From Lagopus muta (Eukaryota; Chordata; Aves; Galliformes; Phasianidae): a stretch of 64,000 nt of DNA. The translations under genes and the position numbers were made by a program. The notes beneath the pieces were generated by a model. It saw only the letters and a list, made by a program, of their open reading frames with translations, was not told the origin of the DNA and searched no databases. Shown here piece after piece: positions 1 to 15,200 of this stretch (positions within the stretch are counted from its first letter, which is position 1; each line of letters opens with the position of its first letter). The stretch covers positions 34,169,537 to 34,233,536 of the forward strand of contig NC_064440.1 in NCBI RefSeq assembly GCF_023343835.1, in the 5' to 3' direction.

Positions 1-3000
1 AGGTGGTAACAACCGATTCTGAGATCACAGACAGTTGCAGACCTAGATAAAGGCAAGGCAACTTGTCTTCTGAGTACCTAAGGGAAGAAGTGGGAGGCAT
101 GTCTGTATAAGGAGAGAGACAGAGCTTTAGGGGCACAGCTTGCTGAAGAGCTGGAGATTTCTGACCAAGGAAACTGTTTGTTTCTCTTGAGATCATAGCA
201 ACAGGACATTGTGTGCATGTTTGGTAAGTAAATCATGATTTTTTTTTTTCCAAGGAATACCTCTCTCCAAATAAAATAATCAATTTCTCCTCTTAATGGA
301 AAAAAAAAAAACCAACCCCACACAATAGCACAAATCTGCCAGGCCAGGGGGACAGCACTATCCTCATCCAGCTTATCCCCTATTTTTCCAAAAGCACTCT
401 CCAGCTCTCATCCCAAGGCAGTTAGTCCCCCCATGCAAACGGATGAGCAGACTATTCAAGAGACACATAAATCAACAGATAAGGTGACCTAGCCAATCCT
501 TGGAAACAGTACAGAACCAAGGTTTGCTTTCAGTTCTTTCAGTTGCTTCCTCCAGGCCATCCACGGGGCTGCTGCTGGGCCCTGCTCTGCCTGTTTCTGA
601 CCTGCTTTCAGCTCAGACACGAGCCATCCTCCCACAGCAGCTTCTCAGGTACTGCTTATCAGAAGATTCTAAGCTGGGGTCCTTGTTGCTTGTTACAGTC
701 CAGCAATTCCCCCCTCAAGCCAAGGTTAATGAGGGGATTTGGGGATATTGGGAACTCTCCTCCAGTCATCAGCTGGCTTCAATTGCAGGCAGTGATCTTT
801 GGAAGGCATCCCAGGTTGCTTCCCATCTTGTTAGGAACGTATTTGTTCTGTTTGAAGATCTCTTTTCCCTGCAGAGCACAACTGAAGAAAGAAAGTTACA
901 CCACTGTTTATCTGATTTGCAAGAAGCTGAAACACTCCAAAACTGTGAGCTACTTGGATAATGCAGAAAACACAACCTTCTCCAATGCTAGCAGCAAAGT
1001 GAGAAAATAACTGCTCCAAGCAACTGTTTTGTGCTGCTAATTAGCTCCTACACTGACTAGCAATTCCAGCACTGACTCAGAGAAGAAACAGAAGCGGAGA
1101 CTAACTGCAGATACAAAGATGAGCTGGTGTACACTGACACCATTTCATTACTGTCTGTCTCTAGTGATTACTGAGGATCTCATTCACCAGACCGAATGCA
1201 GTGGATGGCTTGCACATGCAGGGAACATGAGATATTGCTGGCAATCCTGAAGCACACAGATAGCAGAAAGCTTCCCAACATAAAGAATATAGTTACTATC
1301 CAACTAGGGTTACACTCCAGTACATTTGCTTGCATTCTCTCTTTCTTTTCCAGTTTCTTTTGGCCTTGCAAGCAGGAAGAAATAAATGTTGTAGCTATCA
1401 CATTCCTTTTTCATCGCATCATTTCAAGTAATTCACTTCAAGGGCTTCCTTGGAAATACCTACAGGGGGGTAAATTCCCACCATGGACTAAGCAGCTGTG
1501 ACCCTGCTGTCTGGAAAATAGAATTAAATCACATTAATCAGAAACCTAAATCAACTTTATTTTTTTTTTCCCCTATTTAGCCCAGAAATATATTCTCTCC
1601 TAAGGGTATGTGATATCTAACACAAATTCTCAGGCAGAGATACAGTAGTAAAAAAGTATGTATGTACCTGGAGATAAATAGCCAACAGTGCTGCTGCTTC
1701 ATGGAACAGTTTCTCCCAAAATAGTGCTCTCCTACCCAAGCAACACAGATAGCACAATTATACTGATAAAAAACATACTGGTTATCACCTCAAGCAATGC
1801 AATGATCGAGCTGTAGCTGTCAGCACAGCTGTTTGATACTTTGTGATACACAGATATCACATCTAATCCTAACGGATCCTGAACTGAAAATTGCTGGTTA
1901 CCAGGAGACAAGGGGAAAGCATCAAATATACCAACCTGAGCTTTGGCTCGTGGCGTCCTCTCATAGCTGCTGCTGGAGACATCATGCTGGGCAAGTTGTA
2001 ACAGAGCAGGTATAACCAGATATCAGACACCAAAAACAGTGCTTAAAAACCATAATAAAGTTTTATAAAAGACAATTGTACTGAAGAGAAAGACTGGGGA
2101 ATGGTAAATGATAAAGGCAAGTCATTAGTACACCACATCATACATCATTCCATAAACTAACGGGTGGTTTAGCAGCAATAGAGATAGAGCCAGGGGGAAG
2201 CTCTTCACCCTGGGACAATGCACAACGGGTGGTGTCTCAGGTTTTATTACTGTCAATTGATTATTGCCTTCCACTATCTAGAAGTAATTTAAAACAATGA
2301 CGAGTCAGTGGTGAAGGAGTCATTTGGGACTGCACAGCTGTGCTATTCTGCATCTGCCCCACCATGCTGATGTCTGTGAAAGGAGAGGGGGAAGTTTTCC
2401 TTAAATTCTCTACAGACTGCAGTTTTTCCAAAGTTGAAGACTACAACAGGATAAAGAAGAGCAGTAAAAAGACGAGGGTGCCTGGGAATCCACACTGAAC
2501 ATACAAACCTATTCTCATTGCACAGGGATTGCTCCCTAGTTTATTTGTATGATACCCACGATGGCTGCAATTCAATTCTGAGAGCACCAACAAGGCACTG
2601 AGAACTACACAGTTAACATTCACAACTGACAACCCATAAAGTGATTTAGTCTTAACACTTAAATTAAGCCTGGATGATAGAAAGCTTTTGGTTAAGGTTT
2701 TCCAGATGCTTTTGTGACTTCATAAGCATAGCATGAAGTTAAACATCCAGCTTCAGCTCTGAACATGGTGTTAAATTAAGGCTTTCAAGACAGCATCTAC
2801 TTAAAGAAAATCCTGAAATATAAAACAAAGGTTTATAATTATTATTTTCTATTCTAAAACTTTGAGTTCTGAAAAGCCAGAAGACATTTCTCAGAAGAAA
2901 GCATTTTCTAGATGAAGATACTGACAAGGAGGACTCAAAAAAAAAGGAAGAAACATAATGGTTGCAGTTGCTTTGGAAAGCTAATTGTTTTTACTCCTTG

Positions 3001-6000
3001 TGCTCATTAACACAGCAACTTGCCACAAACTCTAAAAATCTCATTCTTGCATTCAAATGGTTTTGAATTAAGTCTTTCTCACCTATGTGTCTTTTACTAC
3101 CTATAGACAATCAGAGAAAATAAACATTGGAGCATTCAAAAGTATCTGCAGCAAGCAGAAATGCTGGGGGCTCAGGTTGAAAGGGCCAACTACAGTGCCA
3201 TTCAAGATAAGTGGCTTTAGAAGGGGAAGGCAAAGCTCAGTTGTAAAGAACTTCGGTCTAAGACCCTTAATTCTCATCTAAAGCACTGCTCCAGGTGGAT
3301 GTTCCAACCGCCCTTAAAACAAACAGCATCACCCTGGCCTCTCCTCTGCCAGGTTGCTTGAATGCCCGGTTAAACTCGAGGACGTTTTCATAGTGGAAAC
3401 TTCTGCTGCTGCCCTGTCAACCAGCTGACAGCCCAGGGAAAAGTTGTTCTGCCCAGGTCTTTATGGCATCTGTGCTCAGCACACTCACTGTGCTTCAGCT
3501 GGGGCCATCTGAAAGCTCAGCATTAGCACTAGACAACATCTAGAGACTGCAGGTACCTTTTTTCTTTTTTTTTTTGGCTGAAGGATCATCCTTGCTATTT
3601 AGTCTGCTCTTATTCAGCATTCCCACTGCCTGTGAAAGGCTAGGAAAGAAGCGTGTTGGCCCTTCCTGCAGCATTACTCACAGAGGCTCCTTGGTATCTG
3701 AGTCACGGCTGGTTTGGGACTCAGGCTTGTGTGCGATTAGTCACTGGAATTTGGTGGGAGGCTATATTTAATAACAGCCCTAGCTCTAGAGAAACAGGAA
3801 GCCAGGCAATCTTTAAGGACCGCAGATGCATTATAAACTCTTTCCAGAACCACCAGAAGCGTAGCCAGCAAGAAAACAGTCAAATTAGCAAAAAAGCATG
3901 TATGTAGGCGGGCAGGCCATACTTCTGTACCCATTCCATAATGTGAGCAGAGCTTCTGCCAAGCATCACATCTCTGGGCCAGGATGTATAGCTCTGTCAG
4001 CACGGAACATCTGCAAGAGACCCTACAAGCATAGGCATCCTCAATACCTTTGGTGTAGACATACCATTATGAGACACAATGAGCAAGGCCCCACATAATG
4101 TGTGTGCTGTGCGTATGTGCTCCAGCTCCAAAACTGTAATTGCAGATGCTCCCCAGTTGGCAATTTGGAGAATTAAATGCAAAAGGCACAGAAATCAAGA
4201 ACAAGCGAGGAGTGCGTTGTCAGGATAAGATGACTTTCTCCTTGATCATTAATACCAAATGGTTTCACTAAAGAATCAAGGACCTTGCAATGAGCTCAAC
4301 TACTGCCAAGTCTCTGCTTTGCTCTGGTTCCACCGTCAGCTTCCCCCAAGTCAAAAAGATCAGGATTGTCTACTCATGATCCAGCTTTCCCATCTGAAAA
4401 AGAACAATAATGGTTATAACCTTTTTCTCCAGAGGCCACTGCAAAGACGTAACTATTAATGCTTGTCGATGCTCAGAATGTGGCAGAATGCCTTCAACCA
4501 ACAGTTACTGCACTCGAAGCAATACTTCAGTACAGTCCAGAGGATTTGGAACTTTTAGACCTCAACAGAGATCTACGTTGGCAGGGACACATCACAGTAC
4601 CTTCACAGAACAGAAGAGACATCTCCCAGCCATTAACCTCACTCAACATCTTAAACAAATTTGAAATCTGTTTAGTCTGGAAACGATTATTCTGCTTATT
4701 CAGATGCATTTGACGTTTGGCCACACACGGCAAACGTGGCGCAGTTCCAACTAAGGAAAAGAGATCACTGTGGCATCACCAAATTGCATTACGTGGGACT
4801 GCACAATATATCCACACTGTAATTTAAATCCCACAGTTTAAACCGTGGAGCCCATGCTCTATGGTGGCTGAGATAAGCATGGTACACATTCCCCATTTCC
4901 AAATGCTGCAGCGTTTCATGATGTACAGGAAAGCAGATGTTTCTCATAGTCTGAACTCTTAAAGATTATTCTTACAAACTACCACGTACAGTTGAGTGGG
5001 ACACCGCTGTCAGGATGGGTCAAAATGTTCCATTTGTCCTCACTCCAGTTGGAAACGTTTATTCTGACCAAAACAGATACAGATTTACTTTTACCCAAAG
5101 CAGTCAGATAATTAGATACAAATAAAAAGATATCAATTTGGGTTTGTTTTTTGTTTTCATTTACTGACTGTAGAGGTTTTCAAATAATACTTCTTAAAAG
5201 AACCGTGTTTGGGAAAAAGACTGATCAAATGGTGCATTCTCCACTGGTATTTTTCTCTTTCAACACATATGACTGCAATATTAAACTGTGAAACCCCACT
5301 GATCTATTTATCTTCATCCTTAATGGTGCAGTTACTTCCTCCTAGACAACTCTTCTTGTTATACAGACCAATTCCATCCAAGCTGCTTCACTCACTAGAA
5401 TGTTGCCCAAGTGACACAGTTTTATAGGCAGACCACAAGAACTCAACATAAGCTTTCAAAGTATGTGTAGAATGGGTTGATATTGGAAACTACAGCACAG
5501 CTGCCCTGCTCATCTTACACAATCAAGAAAGGGTGAAGGCCATTTGTTGAAGTATTGCCCCTTCTCAGAGGACACAGCCTGCACTCTCATCTCCCCCTCT
5601 GCTCACTTCAGAAGGCAGCAATCCCTCCAGTTAAGCCAAAAGGCGTCGTAAGAATAAGCAAGCAGGAAGCCATTTCCAAACTATGATCCCTCTGCTTCCA
5701 TCTTCCACCATGTCAGACACACATCCCCTGTTCCCTGCACTGCTCAAAAGCCCCAGCATGCATCTTAAACACGCATACACTGAAAGTGCAAGGTTAAGAT
5801 CTCCCAGTCTCTTGGGCACAGAGAATATCAGTCTGAAGGGACAACATCTCCTCTGCAAAAGCCCCCCCTCCATCTTTTCAGGGGAGATGCTGCCATCTCC
5901 AGCAGGGCCTTTAGTGGAGACCCTGAGCAACAGAGGTAAATCCTTTGCTCTCAGGTTGCCTTATTGGGTCCAGCAAAGGACAAAGCCAGGCTGTTGGGGT

Positions 6001-9000
6001 CTGGGGCCTCTTCTGCTGCAGCTGCATCCACACCCTTAAAAACAGCCTCTTCCTAAGCAGCCATGTGGGTGCACATGACATCAGATGCAAGAATTCTAAG
6101 GGTACAATACAAGAAGCATTGCAATCTGACCACTCTTCTGAAGTGAGGCAGCTCCTGAACAGAAGGACTTGAGGATCTGTTTAGTGTTTAGCTTGTTGTC
6201 TACGCATTGCAATCTATTTTGCTGGTGAACATAGTACTCTACAAACACCAGCTCAACAACACGCAGGAGGAAGTTTTGCAGGTATTTGCAGAAGATGAAC
6301 AGCTCTGGTGACACAGCACATACATGCTGGCTGAGAAGCGCTTGAAGTGCTATGCATCACACCAGACAGCAAGGGCACTAAGTCAGCAAATCTTATTGCC
6401 ATGTTTCCCAAATTTAGGGTGAATTTCCCATTGCTCCTATGCAGGTCCTTATCTAAGCTGTACCTGTGCCACACCAGATTGGTGCCCCATTCATTAGAGC
6501 AGCTGGTCCTTGCTTTCTCTAGAGTAGGTGTTCATTTAGAGAAAACTGCAGCTGGATTGCAGAGAGCAATCAGAGTGCCGCCCTGAGGGGCAATCTGCAT
6601 AGGATGTGAGACATCAGTAATGCATCTGCCTTCCACGCTTCACCAAAGATGTAATTGCATCGTGTGAAAATCCCATTAAATGCATTCCCTTGCTTTCCTC
6701 TGCAGTGACAGTGAGGAGGAAAGAACTGGCAGGGTCTCTGCTCCCAGCTGCACTCAAACTCCAGCTGAGTTTTTTTTTCCACAGCAATTCCCGGAAACAT
6801 TTGCTGTGGAAGAAGCCAAGCCTTTTACTTCTTCCAACCCCAATTATGCTGTTTCTGCATCATCCATTTTCGACCAGCTGTCTGAGCTCATGGTCAGCAT
6901 CAGATCAGAAACAATACTGAGAGCTGCAGGGCCTGCTGCTGAAGAAGTGAGTTAGATCTCAATGGATAACACTGTGCCTCCTCCACCCCAGGTACTTTGG
7001 CCTTGCCTTTCCCCTTCCCCAAACTGGCCCCTCTATGCCTTTCTCCTTTGAGTATCTCTCCCAGCCCACAGGCAGCTGCCAAGCAGCTCCAACCTGCCTG
7101 CAACCCACCAGCTTGGGAGAGAGCATCACCTCACTCTTGCACAGTCAGCAGTGCACAGCATGACCTGTCCTTTCACAGCACCGGCAAGCAAAGAGGATTT
7201 GAACTCTTAGTCCTGCTGTTTCAAAATAGATGATAAACACCACAAACAAGGGGTCTAGGGTGACCTTGTAACTCAGACTGTGAGTTAGCAAGGACACAGG
7301 TGGACCCTTGTGAGATGTGGGCTCTCTTTTTCACATTGCTACTTCCCTGTCGGGAGGGCTTAGGGAAAAAGCAGCTCCTCTCTAAGAGCTTCTCTATCCT
7401 CCTCCCTTTTACTGACATTTCTTACCTTTATACTTCTGTTGCTCTCTGATGTAGAACCTGGTGCTCTCAAGAGCAAGATCTTCAGCAAGTTAAGGCACTG
7501 TGCTCCCAGCTCTTACTATGGCAAACAAAACAGAGCCTTGCTCTTCAGGCAGTGCCATATCCAGCTGAAGGTACAAAAAGTTCTCTAGAACACACAGACC
7601 GGGCTTCACCAACTCACTGATTCACTGGGAAATAACACCAATTGCTTTGGATAAAAAGCTGAAGTTGCTGGGGAAGGACAAACAGCAGTGATGCTCTGCA
7701 AGGAGCTGTGACTTCCCAGCAGCAAAACACAGCAAAGCTGCGAGGGTCACTGCTCTCACATTGTTGGTTCAGTGCTCAGCACACCAGAGCCTTAATATTC
7801 AGCAAGGCAGACAAAGACATCAGGAAAGGCAAGCTGCTGGTTACAGGGCCCAAAAGCCATCAAGGCAGACTAGTTCCTATCTCCCAGTTATTCACCTCCA
7901 CTTGTTGAATGAAACCCTTAAGAGGCAAGTCATATTTTCCAGCTCTGTGAAAGTTTGTCTTAGCTAGCCAAAACCAAATAACAGCATGAATTATCTGTCT
8001 CCATTCCTGCACTCCTGAATTCCTTCTCCACAGCTTCTCACCAGGCCTGGTGCTAATCAGAGCAGGCTGAAATTCACCACATCTGTGCAAAATGGCAGGG
8101 GTGGACAGACACATGACAGGAGCTATTGCAAAACCAGCAGGTCTGAAAGAACTGACCCATCTGATGCTGACTGCTTCTTCAGGCACTTCCTTTGGAGGAA
8201 CGATATGGCATTTATCTTCCTGTGAAGTCTAACAAGAAAAAAAAGAGGAGCTTTTTTTTTTTTAAATAACCTCAACCATTGGGGGGGAAAGGGGATATAG
8301 CTGTATTTTGTTTGCAGGCCTTTCATTAATAGTCCCCTAATAACAGGTTTTATTGGTTTGTAAATGTTCCTTTTCAAGCATTTGATGGCATCCTTGGCAG
8401 TCCATGATTCCATACAGCACGCGTGTTTATCTGCTGTTTGGAGCAGACCTAATTAAAACAAGGCTTGTGGTTAAGGCTCTAGCATTTACACTGATGAACA
8501 AGAAGGGAAGGAGTACGTCCATTTTTAAAGCAACAGTGAGCATGGCAGTTCACCAAGACACTGAAGAAAAAAAATTCACATAAAATTAAGTCATTCATAC
8601 TATGAAGTACTTCCCTTGATTTTCTTAGAACAACCCCCTGTGTCACCTTTGAGGAGTAGATTCAAACACTGACCCTAAGACCTTCCCATCTATTCAGATT
8701 TGCACCTTTATCCTCTCTTCCATCCAAGAATATTCAGCACTAAAACTATGAATGTGTATCTGGAGGTAACTGTTTCAGTATTTTAGAGTTAGATAAATTG
8801 AATATTTTATAGAAACGATTTTCCACTGAAGAAATACTACTCAGTTTTCCTGTATTCATACCTTGTGAATGCAAGAGACAGAGTTTGCTCTTGAATTCTG
8901 CTCTCTTGGCTTGGGCACCCAGGAGAGTTCTGAGGAATAACATCAAGATCCTCAACTCCCTAGCCTAGCATTCACTGGGAACATTTGAGTAGGAGGCCTG

Positions 9001-9153
9001 GCAAATAAGTTTTCACTCTGATTTACAAGGAAGACAGAAAAGGAATGTCTCCATTAGCCAAACCAGAGAGGCTTAGTGGCATTCTTAAGTTAATATTTCT
9101 TTTTAAACTCACTGTCAGTCCAAAACCCTGCTCAGTTCAGAACCCCCATGTTG
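1..9153. other. non-coding flank, no gene recognised
   Basis: AT-rich sequence with short homopolymer runs, for example A near 300-311, T near 240-250 and T near 3559-3575. Open frames here, including two overlapping frames near 500-1010, have no recognisable domain or splice context and look like chance. No CR1 was recognised in this part. Confidence 0.6.
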
Positions 9154-9259
9154 AGAGGGACCCATAAGGATCACAGAGTCCAACTCCTGGCTCCACCAGC
9201 ACCACCCAAAAATCAGATTGAATGCCTGAGAACACAGTCCAGACGCTTCTTGTATTCCA
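9154..9259 (-). mobile_element. CR1 LINE fragment
   Basis: The plus strand carries GAGAGGGACCCATAAGGATC, then AGAGTCCAACTCCTGG and GTCCAGACGCTTCTTG, a known block of CR1 3' sequence in reverse complement. The element is therefore in minus orientation and truncated at both ends. Confidence 0.8.
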
Positions 9260-12200
9260 GTGCAGAGTTTCAATCTGTACCCAACTGCTGGTACCCAGAC
9301 AGTGTATTCCCAGTCCAGAGTACAGAAAGCATCCCCGGCTGCACAGGGAGCTGCTTCCTCCCCAGCAGCTGGGACATGCACGAGTCTTTCTTCAATGAGA
9401 TCAATTCATCAGGCATCTTTAGTCGAGATGACCACAGAGGTCTCATAGCATGAGAAGCTCCAAGCTGGATCCTGCTTCTACCTCTTGTGCAATGGCAGCC
9501 TGATGGAAAGTTACAGATGATGGCAGCCTGGTTTAGCCTCACAGCCATAGGCCCAGCATCTCTCAGACTTGTTCTCTGCCTTCAACTAATATACAAAAAT
9601 AAAATCCCAGCAGGCTTCTGTTCAACATATTCTATACAAAACAGCGGGTTGAAGATGACAAGGTGAAATACAAGAAGAAAAAGAACGAACTGGTTAATGT
9701 AGCTCCTATTTGCTGTTACCTTTGTACAACCATGATGTCAGCTGAACACTGCTGGCATGCAAACCAAGAGGGATGCTTCTCAGCTGAATTGCGCATTCAC
9801 CGGGAAGCAGAGCACGTAAGTTAACCATAACAGTATGTGGCTGTCTTGTTTGTACAATATCAAATTCTTTCCTGTGCATGGAGCAGCTTTCAAGAATCAC
9901 AGTCCATGACGTTACCTAGGAGGCACAGTGCCAGACGTCTGCCTCGCGGCTTTGCTTTTAACAAACCGAGCACAGGCTGGTACAAAAATGTCATGCTCAG
10001 TCAGTGGGGGGGCTGCAGGTGAAACCCTGGATGTCAACAGGGACATTTTCACCACTTCAGGATTTCACAGGGTGAATATCACATCATGCTGCTCTAGGGA
10101 TCAAAGGCAAGCAGCCAGAACTTCTCCTCAATCATTTAACAGAGAAAGACTGCTCCCCAGGGCAAGACACAGCAGAAACTTAGTTTGGATGCTCTGGCTT
10201 GCTCCAGCCAGCAGTATTTCCCCACAATGGTTCTAAGTAACTCGAGAACCTGAAGGCCAGTGATCGTAAAGTTTGATCAAGCTATGATCCAGGAGCGTTC
10301 AAAGCACGGCAAAAATGCAATGTCTACAGACAGAAATTAGGAAAGAGAATTAAAACTGAGCACTCAGTCTTCAGCATTCAGTCGCACACACAGTAACATG
10401 CAGCTGACTCCAGGCTTCAGGTGCTCCCTAACAGAAACATCTCAGCACATCTCCCTTCACTGAAAATATTGCTCAGATAACATTTGCTTTGAAGGCAGGA
10501 GACCTTTTTCCAAGGCTTAGAAGTTATTTAGGAATACTTCACCAAGAGAGGGGAGCAGAGTACTCATGAAAGTACTCATAGGAAAGGGTTATTCCAGATG
10601 AGCTTGACGTTCCTAATTTCTTCATTTTTCATCGTAACATTTTTCAAGGGAAAAATTCCACGCTTTTGGAAGCCTGAAGTGGCTTTATTTAAAACAATGT
10701 TTCTTTCTTCTACAGATTTTTTTTTCCCCAAGTTCAGCTGTTGAAACTAAACAACAACAAAAACTGTCATGTCCTCAACAGATCCAATAACATACTTTAT
10801 TTAAATACAAGGTGTGATTTGTAACCCCTCAGATTCCACATGGAAAAAGAATTACAGCTCATCTTTGCTCATTCCTATTTAAAAAGAAACTTCTTCCCCA
10901 CCCAGACACTGGGAAGGGAAAAAACAGTTTGTACCTCTGTTTCCCAGATAAATAACAGCATGTCTCCTGCTTTCCAATCCAAGTACCTACACTGTGCGAC
11001 TTTGCCTGTGAGCAGTGGGGCACATCAGCCCACGGAGCAGAGCAGGGGTAGGGATTTAGGACAGCAGTTGTTGATTTGGTTTAGGGAAACTCCACAGCAT
11101 TTCCCCCCTCCCATGGCCTTCTTGAGCCTCCCTGCTCTCAAGAAGCCTCCAGCAATCGCCACTGGACAGACTCAAAGCTTTTGCTGCAATGGCAGCGAGT
11201 CGCAGCGTTACATCCCACACCCAACATAAGTACTTGCTGTATGTCCCAGGCCACTGCCAAGGCTGTGACTCAGTCCTTCCTGCGTCTTTAATTCCTGAGC
11301 AAAGTTACATTTCTGATCTGTACGTACTGTTCAGCCTCATCTCCGTGCAATTTATGGACCTCAGCACAGAGGCAATCCTCCTTCCCATTGGAAGGAATCA
11401 ACCTCCCCTCAATCCTTTCCGAAGATTAAACTCTCCCCAAGCAGACACTAGACTGGCCTCTTCATTCAAGAAGAGGGAGCAAAACACCCCAACAACTGTC
11501 TCACAAGCACAAAGCCTGTATCTCGTGAGACATGGGGTTTGTTTTGAGCTCTGTCACAGATACTGTGTGAACTTGTGTAGATTCCTGGGATCCAACTCTT
11601 GCTGACACTGAATAAAGCTATAAATAAAGTGAAGTTACTCCACAGCCGAGAAAAACAACATTCTAGAGTTCTCTGCATCTCAGTCCTAAAGAAGTTTCTT
11701 AAGATGTTGTTTTCTAATCCCAAATCCTAAAAGAAACTCTCCTGATGCTTAGCACCAAACTTGTTGATGGCTCAATGACTTAAGGGAGAAGAGGGCATCT
11801 CTGACCATGGCCAAGATTCAGCTCAGCTGACCGCACACGTTGAGCTCTATTCCTAGTTTGCTCTTCACATGGTTAATGAAGAGACAGACAACCTCATAAG
11901 GCAGTTCAGGTGTTGATTTAGCTGAGTCACCCCTCTTCTGTAACCTGAACTCCTTGGAGAGCACTAGGCATGCCCATTTAGAAAACAACCACCTTCTTGA
12001 GGGCCAAGGCCAACTTTTTGATCCATCAGTTGCTGGAAGACCACGCTAACTAGAGTAAGTTGACAGGGTTTGGCTCACTGCTGTGTTTTATTAAAGATCT
12101 GAAAGTGAACAGAAAGACAAGAACGTTGCTAAGTTTTCCATAAATAACCTGAAGCCTCAGCCAGAGCCAACACAGCTAATTTCCGTGGAAAGCTTTAGCT

Positions 12201-15200
12201 TGAGGGAGGGGAGCAGGGTGGAGGCAGTAGTATCAGTCACTTGGTGACAAACTCCTGCCTGGCATTACCCCCCCAGAAGCATGAGCCATCTCCAGCCTCT
12301 CCTACCTTCAGCGTCATCAGCCACACTAAAAAGCCACCATTCATATTTGAACAACACTCATTTCAGCAAGTAGATTCAGCCTTGGGAACCCATTTGAGGA
12401 CAAGGCATACCTAATGGGATTTGCTCAGTTAACACTCATATATTTACCTGGGTATCCAAATATCACCCCCAAGCGTAAGGAAAATACACTTCCACCACAT
12501 CTGATTATCAAGCAAGCAGATCACCCTGGTTTCATGGATATGAGGAAAAAAAACAAGGACTGTGGCAAGACCACCACTCATCTCTATGGTTGAAAAGTTA
12601 AAGAGACACAGCTTCATGACCAATAGCACAATAACTTTTCTCCCTCACTACTTCACATCAGCAAGTAAGCACTTCCTTCCCAGGCTCCACTAACATAAGG
12701 TCACAGTCTTCCATGCTCATCATGGTCCTTGAAACACTGTACTGGGACAGGCATCATTACCTGCTTTTTTCCTACATACAAAGCTCAAATAATTATGGAG
12801 AGAACATTTGATTTGACACTCCCTGTTTTCTAAGGATAAGCTTTCAGCCCATGCAAGATCAGGGTTCAGACTGGTGCCAGGTTCTGATACAGAACCTGGA
12901 CAAGAACTGACTCCATGTCTGATCCAACAGAAGAGTTCAGACCCAGTTTTGTAGCTTCAGGCTTGGATGAGCACAGTCTGGAAACACCACATATGCTGCC
13001 TTCCACCCTGGATTTTATTCGCTGTTTTATACCTCATTGGTAGAAACAGCAATCACTTCATCCCCCTCACTCCCCAAGGGATCACAGAACAAACCTGCCT
13101 GCTTTACTGCACACTATACAGCCTCGCTCCTGGTGGTCAGCTTTATCCAGAGCCAGGAAGCACTGTATACCATCAGCAAAAGATTAGGATTTTAACCACT
13201 CAGAGCAGTAGCACAAACAGCATAATCTGATTCACTGAATGTGATTTTTATAGTCCTTAAGTGTACAGATGACCAATTAAATGGGTCCTGTTCTGGCATC
13301 AACGTGCATGACTATTAAAATCAAGCTAGCTTAGAGTGTTGGCACATATTTTAAGGCACTTAAAATAGGCCATACTACAACATATGTCTGCCAGTCCACA
13401 GATAAAGACCCAAAGGAAATATTCCTGGCTTAGTACTAAATATATACCTGATGAAGGATTAGCACAGCGAGCAGAACTGAGAATGCATCTCAAGTCACCT
13501 GCTTTAATTGATTCTCCTTCTTGTTAAGCTGCAAGATATTCCTCGAGCCAAATTACAGGGTAACTCATCTGTTATCCCCTCTGTGTTGGTGATAGCAACT
13601 GGCATCAGTAATAGAAGAGAACAGAAGTTAAAGTAAACTGAATCCCTAATAGAGACAGATGTTCTTCTTGCTTCGGGTCAACCATCTGCCTTTCCAGAGG
13701 AGCCCCAGAACCTGATCACCTGATCACACCACAGCCTACAGATTGAAAAGACTCTGTGAGTAAGGGTAGTACCTGGTGTTGAGCGAGGGTGAAAGCATTT
13801 TTGCTGGAAAATAGTAGGATGCAAGAGCATGGGAGTTATGATTCACCAAAATGCTTCCCTTCCCCAGCAGCTCCCCACCTCGAGAAGAACAAACAGTTGG
13901 AGCCCAGGAGCAGTAACTCAGCGGCGAAGCATTTGGCAGAAGTGTTTCTGGAGCAATTGCCAAGGCTGAGCTGAGTGCCAGTTAGTCTTCTCAAAGCAAC
14001 CCTGATGGAGCATCACCAGGAACAAAACAACATTTCCTGAAACTACTGTGAAAGAAGACAAAGAATTCACTTAGTCACTGATCCAAAAAGCCAAAATCCA
14101 GAAGAACCAGGCCTTCTCTTATTCCAAATAAAACACCCAATATAGATCTGCTCAACGGGCCTGAGGAACAAATTCAGCAGTTGCTGCATCTGGGCTCTCA
14201 GCTATGAAAAAACTAGAGTGAAAATTGGGTTATAGCAGTACAGGATTTGTCTATCACATCATGGGCTACCACAACAGCGCATGCCATCGGCGTGAGACTT
14301 GCAATGGTCTTTCCCAAGCACAATGGTTTATGTTGTGCTTTTTGAGCTCACTTCCCCTGCTATGGGATGCAATAAGGACTCCAAGTGTATTCTATACACA
14401 GCTTAGATTTTAAGCACTAGGAAGCTCTCAGCAGGGCCATGTAATCAGCCTGAACTTCAGCCTGGGTATCTTGATTTGTGTATACACCTTGAGAGTATCT
14501 AATTTTCCATCAGCCTCTAAGAGACATCCATTACCATCAAATGTTTGAACTGGTACAGAAAACAAATAATACCCCAACACAACCAACATCAACTTCTAGG
14601 ATTTTTATTCCAAATCCTTCTCCTGCAGTCATCTGGTGAGAAAAATTAGCTTTGCAGCTACATTCAGTAAGGCCTTGGTAATGTGAATGAACAAGCCCTG
14701 TAAGATTTAGAAACAGGAGATAAAGAAATAAATAGTTTTAAGTTTCAGCTCTCAAAATTCTGACTTAGGGCTTCTCAAGCACTAGAGCCTAACAAGACTT
14801 AGACTTAAGACTTAAGACTTTGGCTACAAAAGTATCAAAGAATGTCAAAGTTGGAATACCAGAAGCTAACTCTAATTGCTCCTGAAGGGAAACTTTAGGA
14901 ATACTGGGAAGAAAACAAGTTCCTTATTATCTGAGGATATTACCCCATTGATCATCAGCAGCCAGGTAGAGCAGATCACAAAGCAGTGAAACCAAACAGC
15001 CTGAATTGGAAATGTGATATGCACTAAATGCAATTTGAAATGTCTGTATTTGACTTTGAGGACTGACTGCAAGTCCTGAGTGCAATCTTCTCTCACTTGC
15101 CTTTGGCAGCAAATATGTATTTTTCCCTAGAAAGCAGCAAGATTTTTGCAAAAACAAGAGCCTGCATGGATGCACAGATACTAAGTTCCATTCTACCCAG

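Noticed and set aside
500..1010. Two overlapping open frames of 153 and 155 codons, one starting with a hydrophobic, signal-peptide-like stretch
   Set aside because: Adjacent frames of equal length in intergenic DNA, no recognised domain, no promoter or splice context, low-quality composition; best explained as a chance lack of stops.
10840..11605. Overlapping plus-strand frames of about 130 codons followed by AATAAA hexamers near 11610-11630
   Set aside because: No recognised homology, no promoter or splice evidence; poly(A) hexamers are common in AT-rich DNA.
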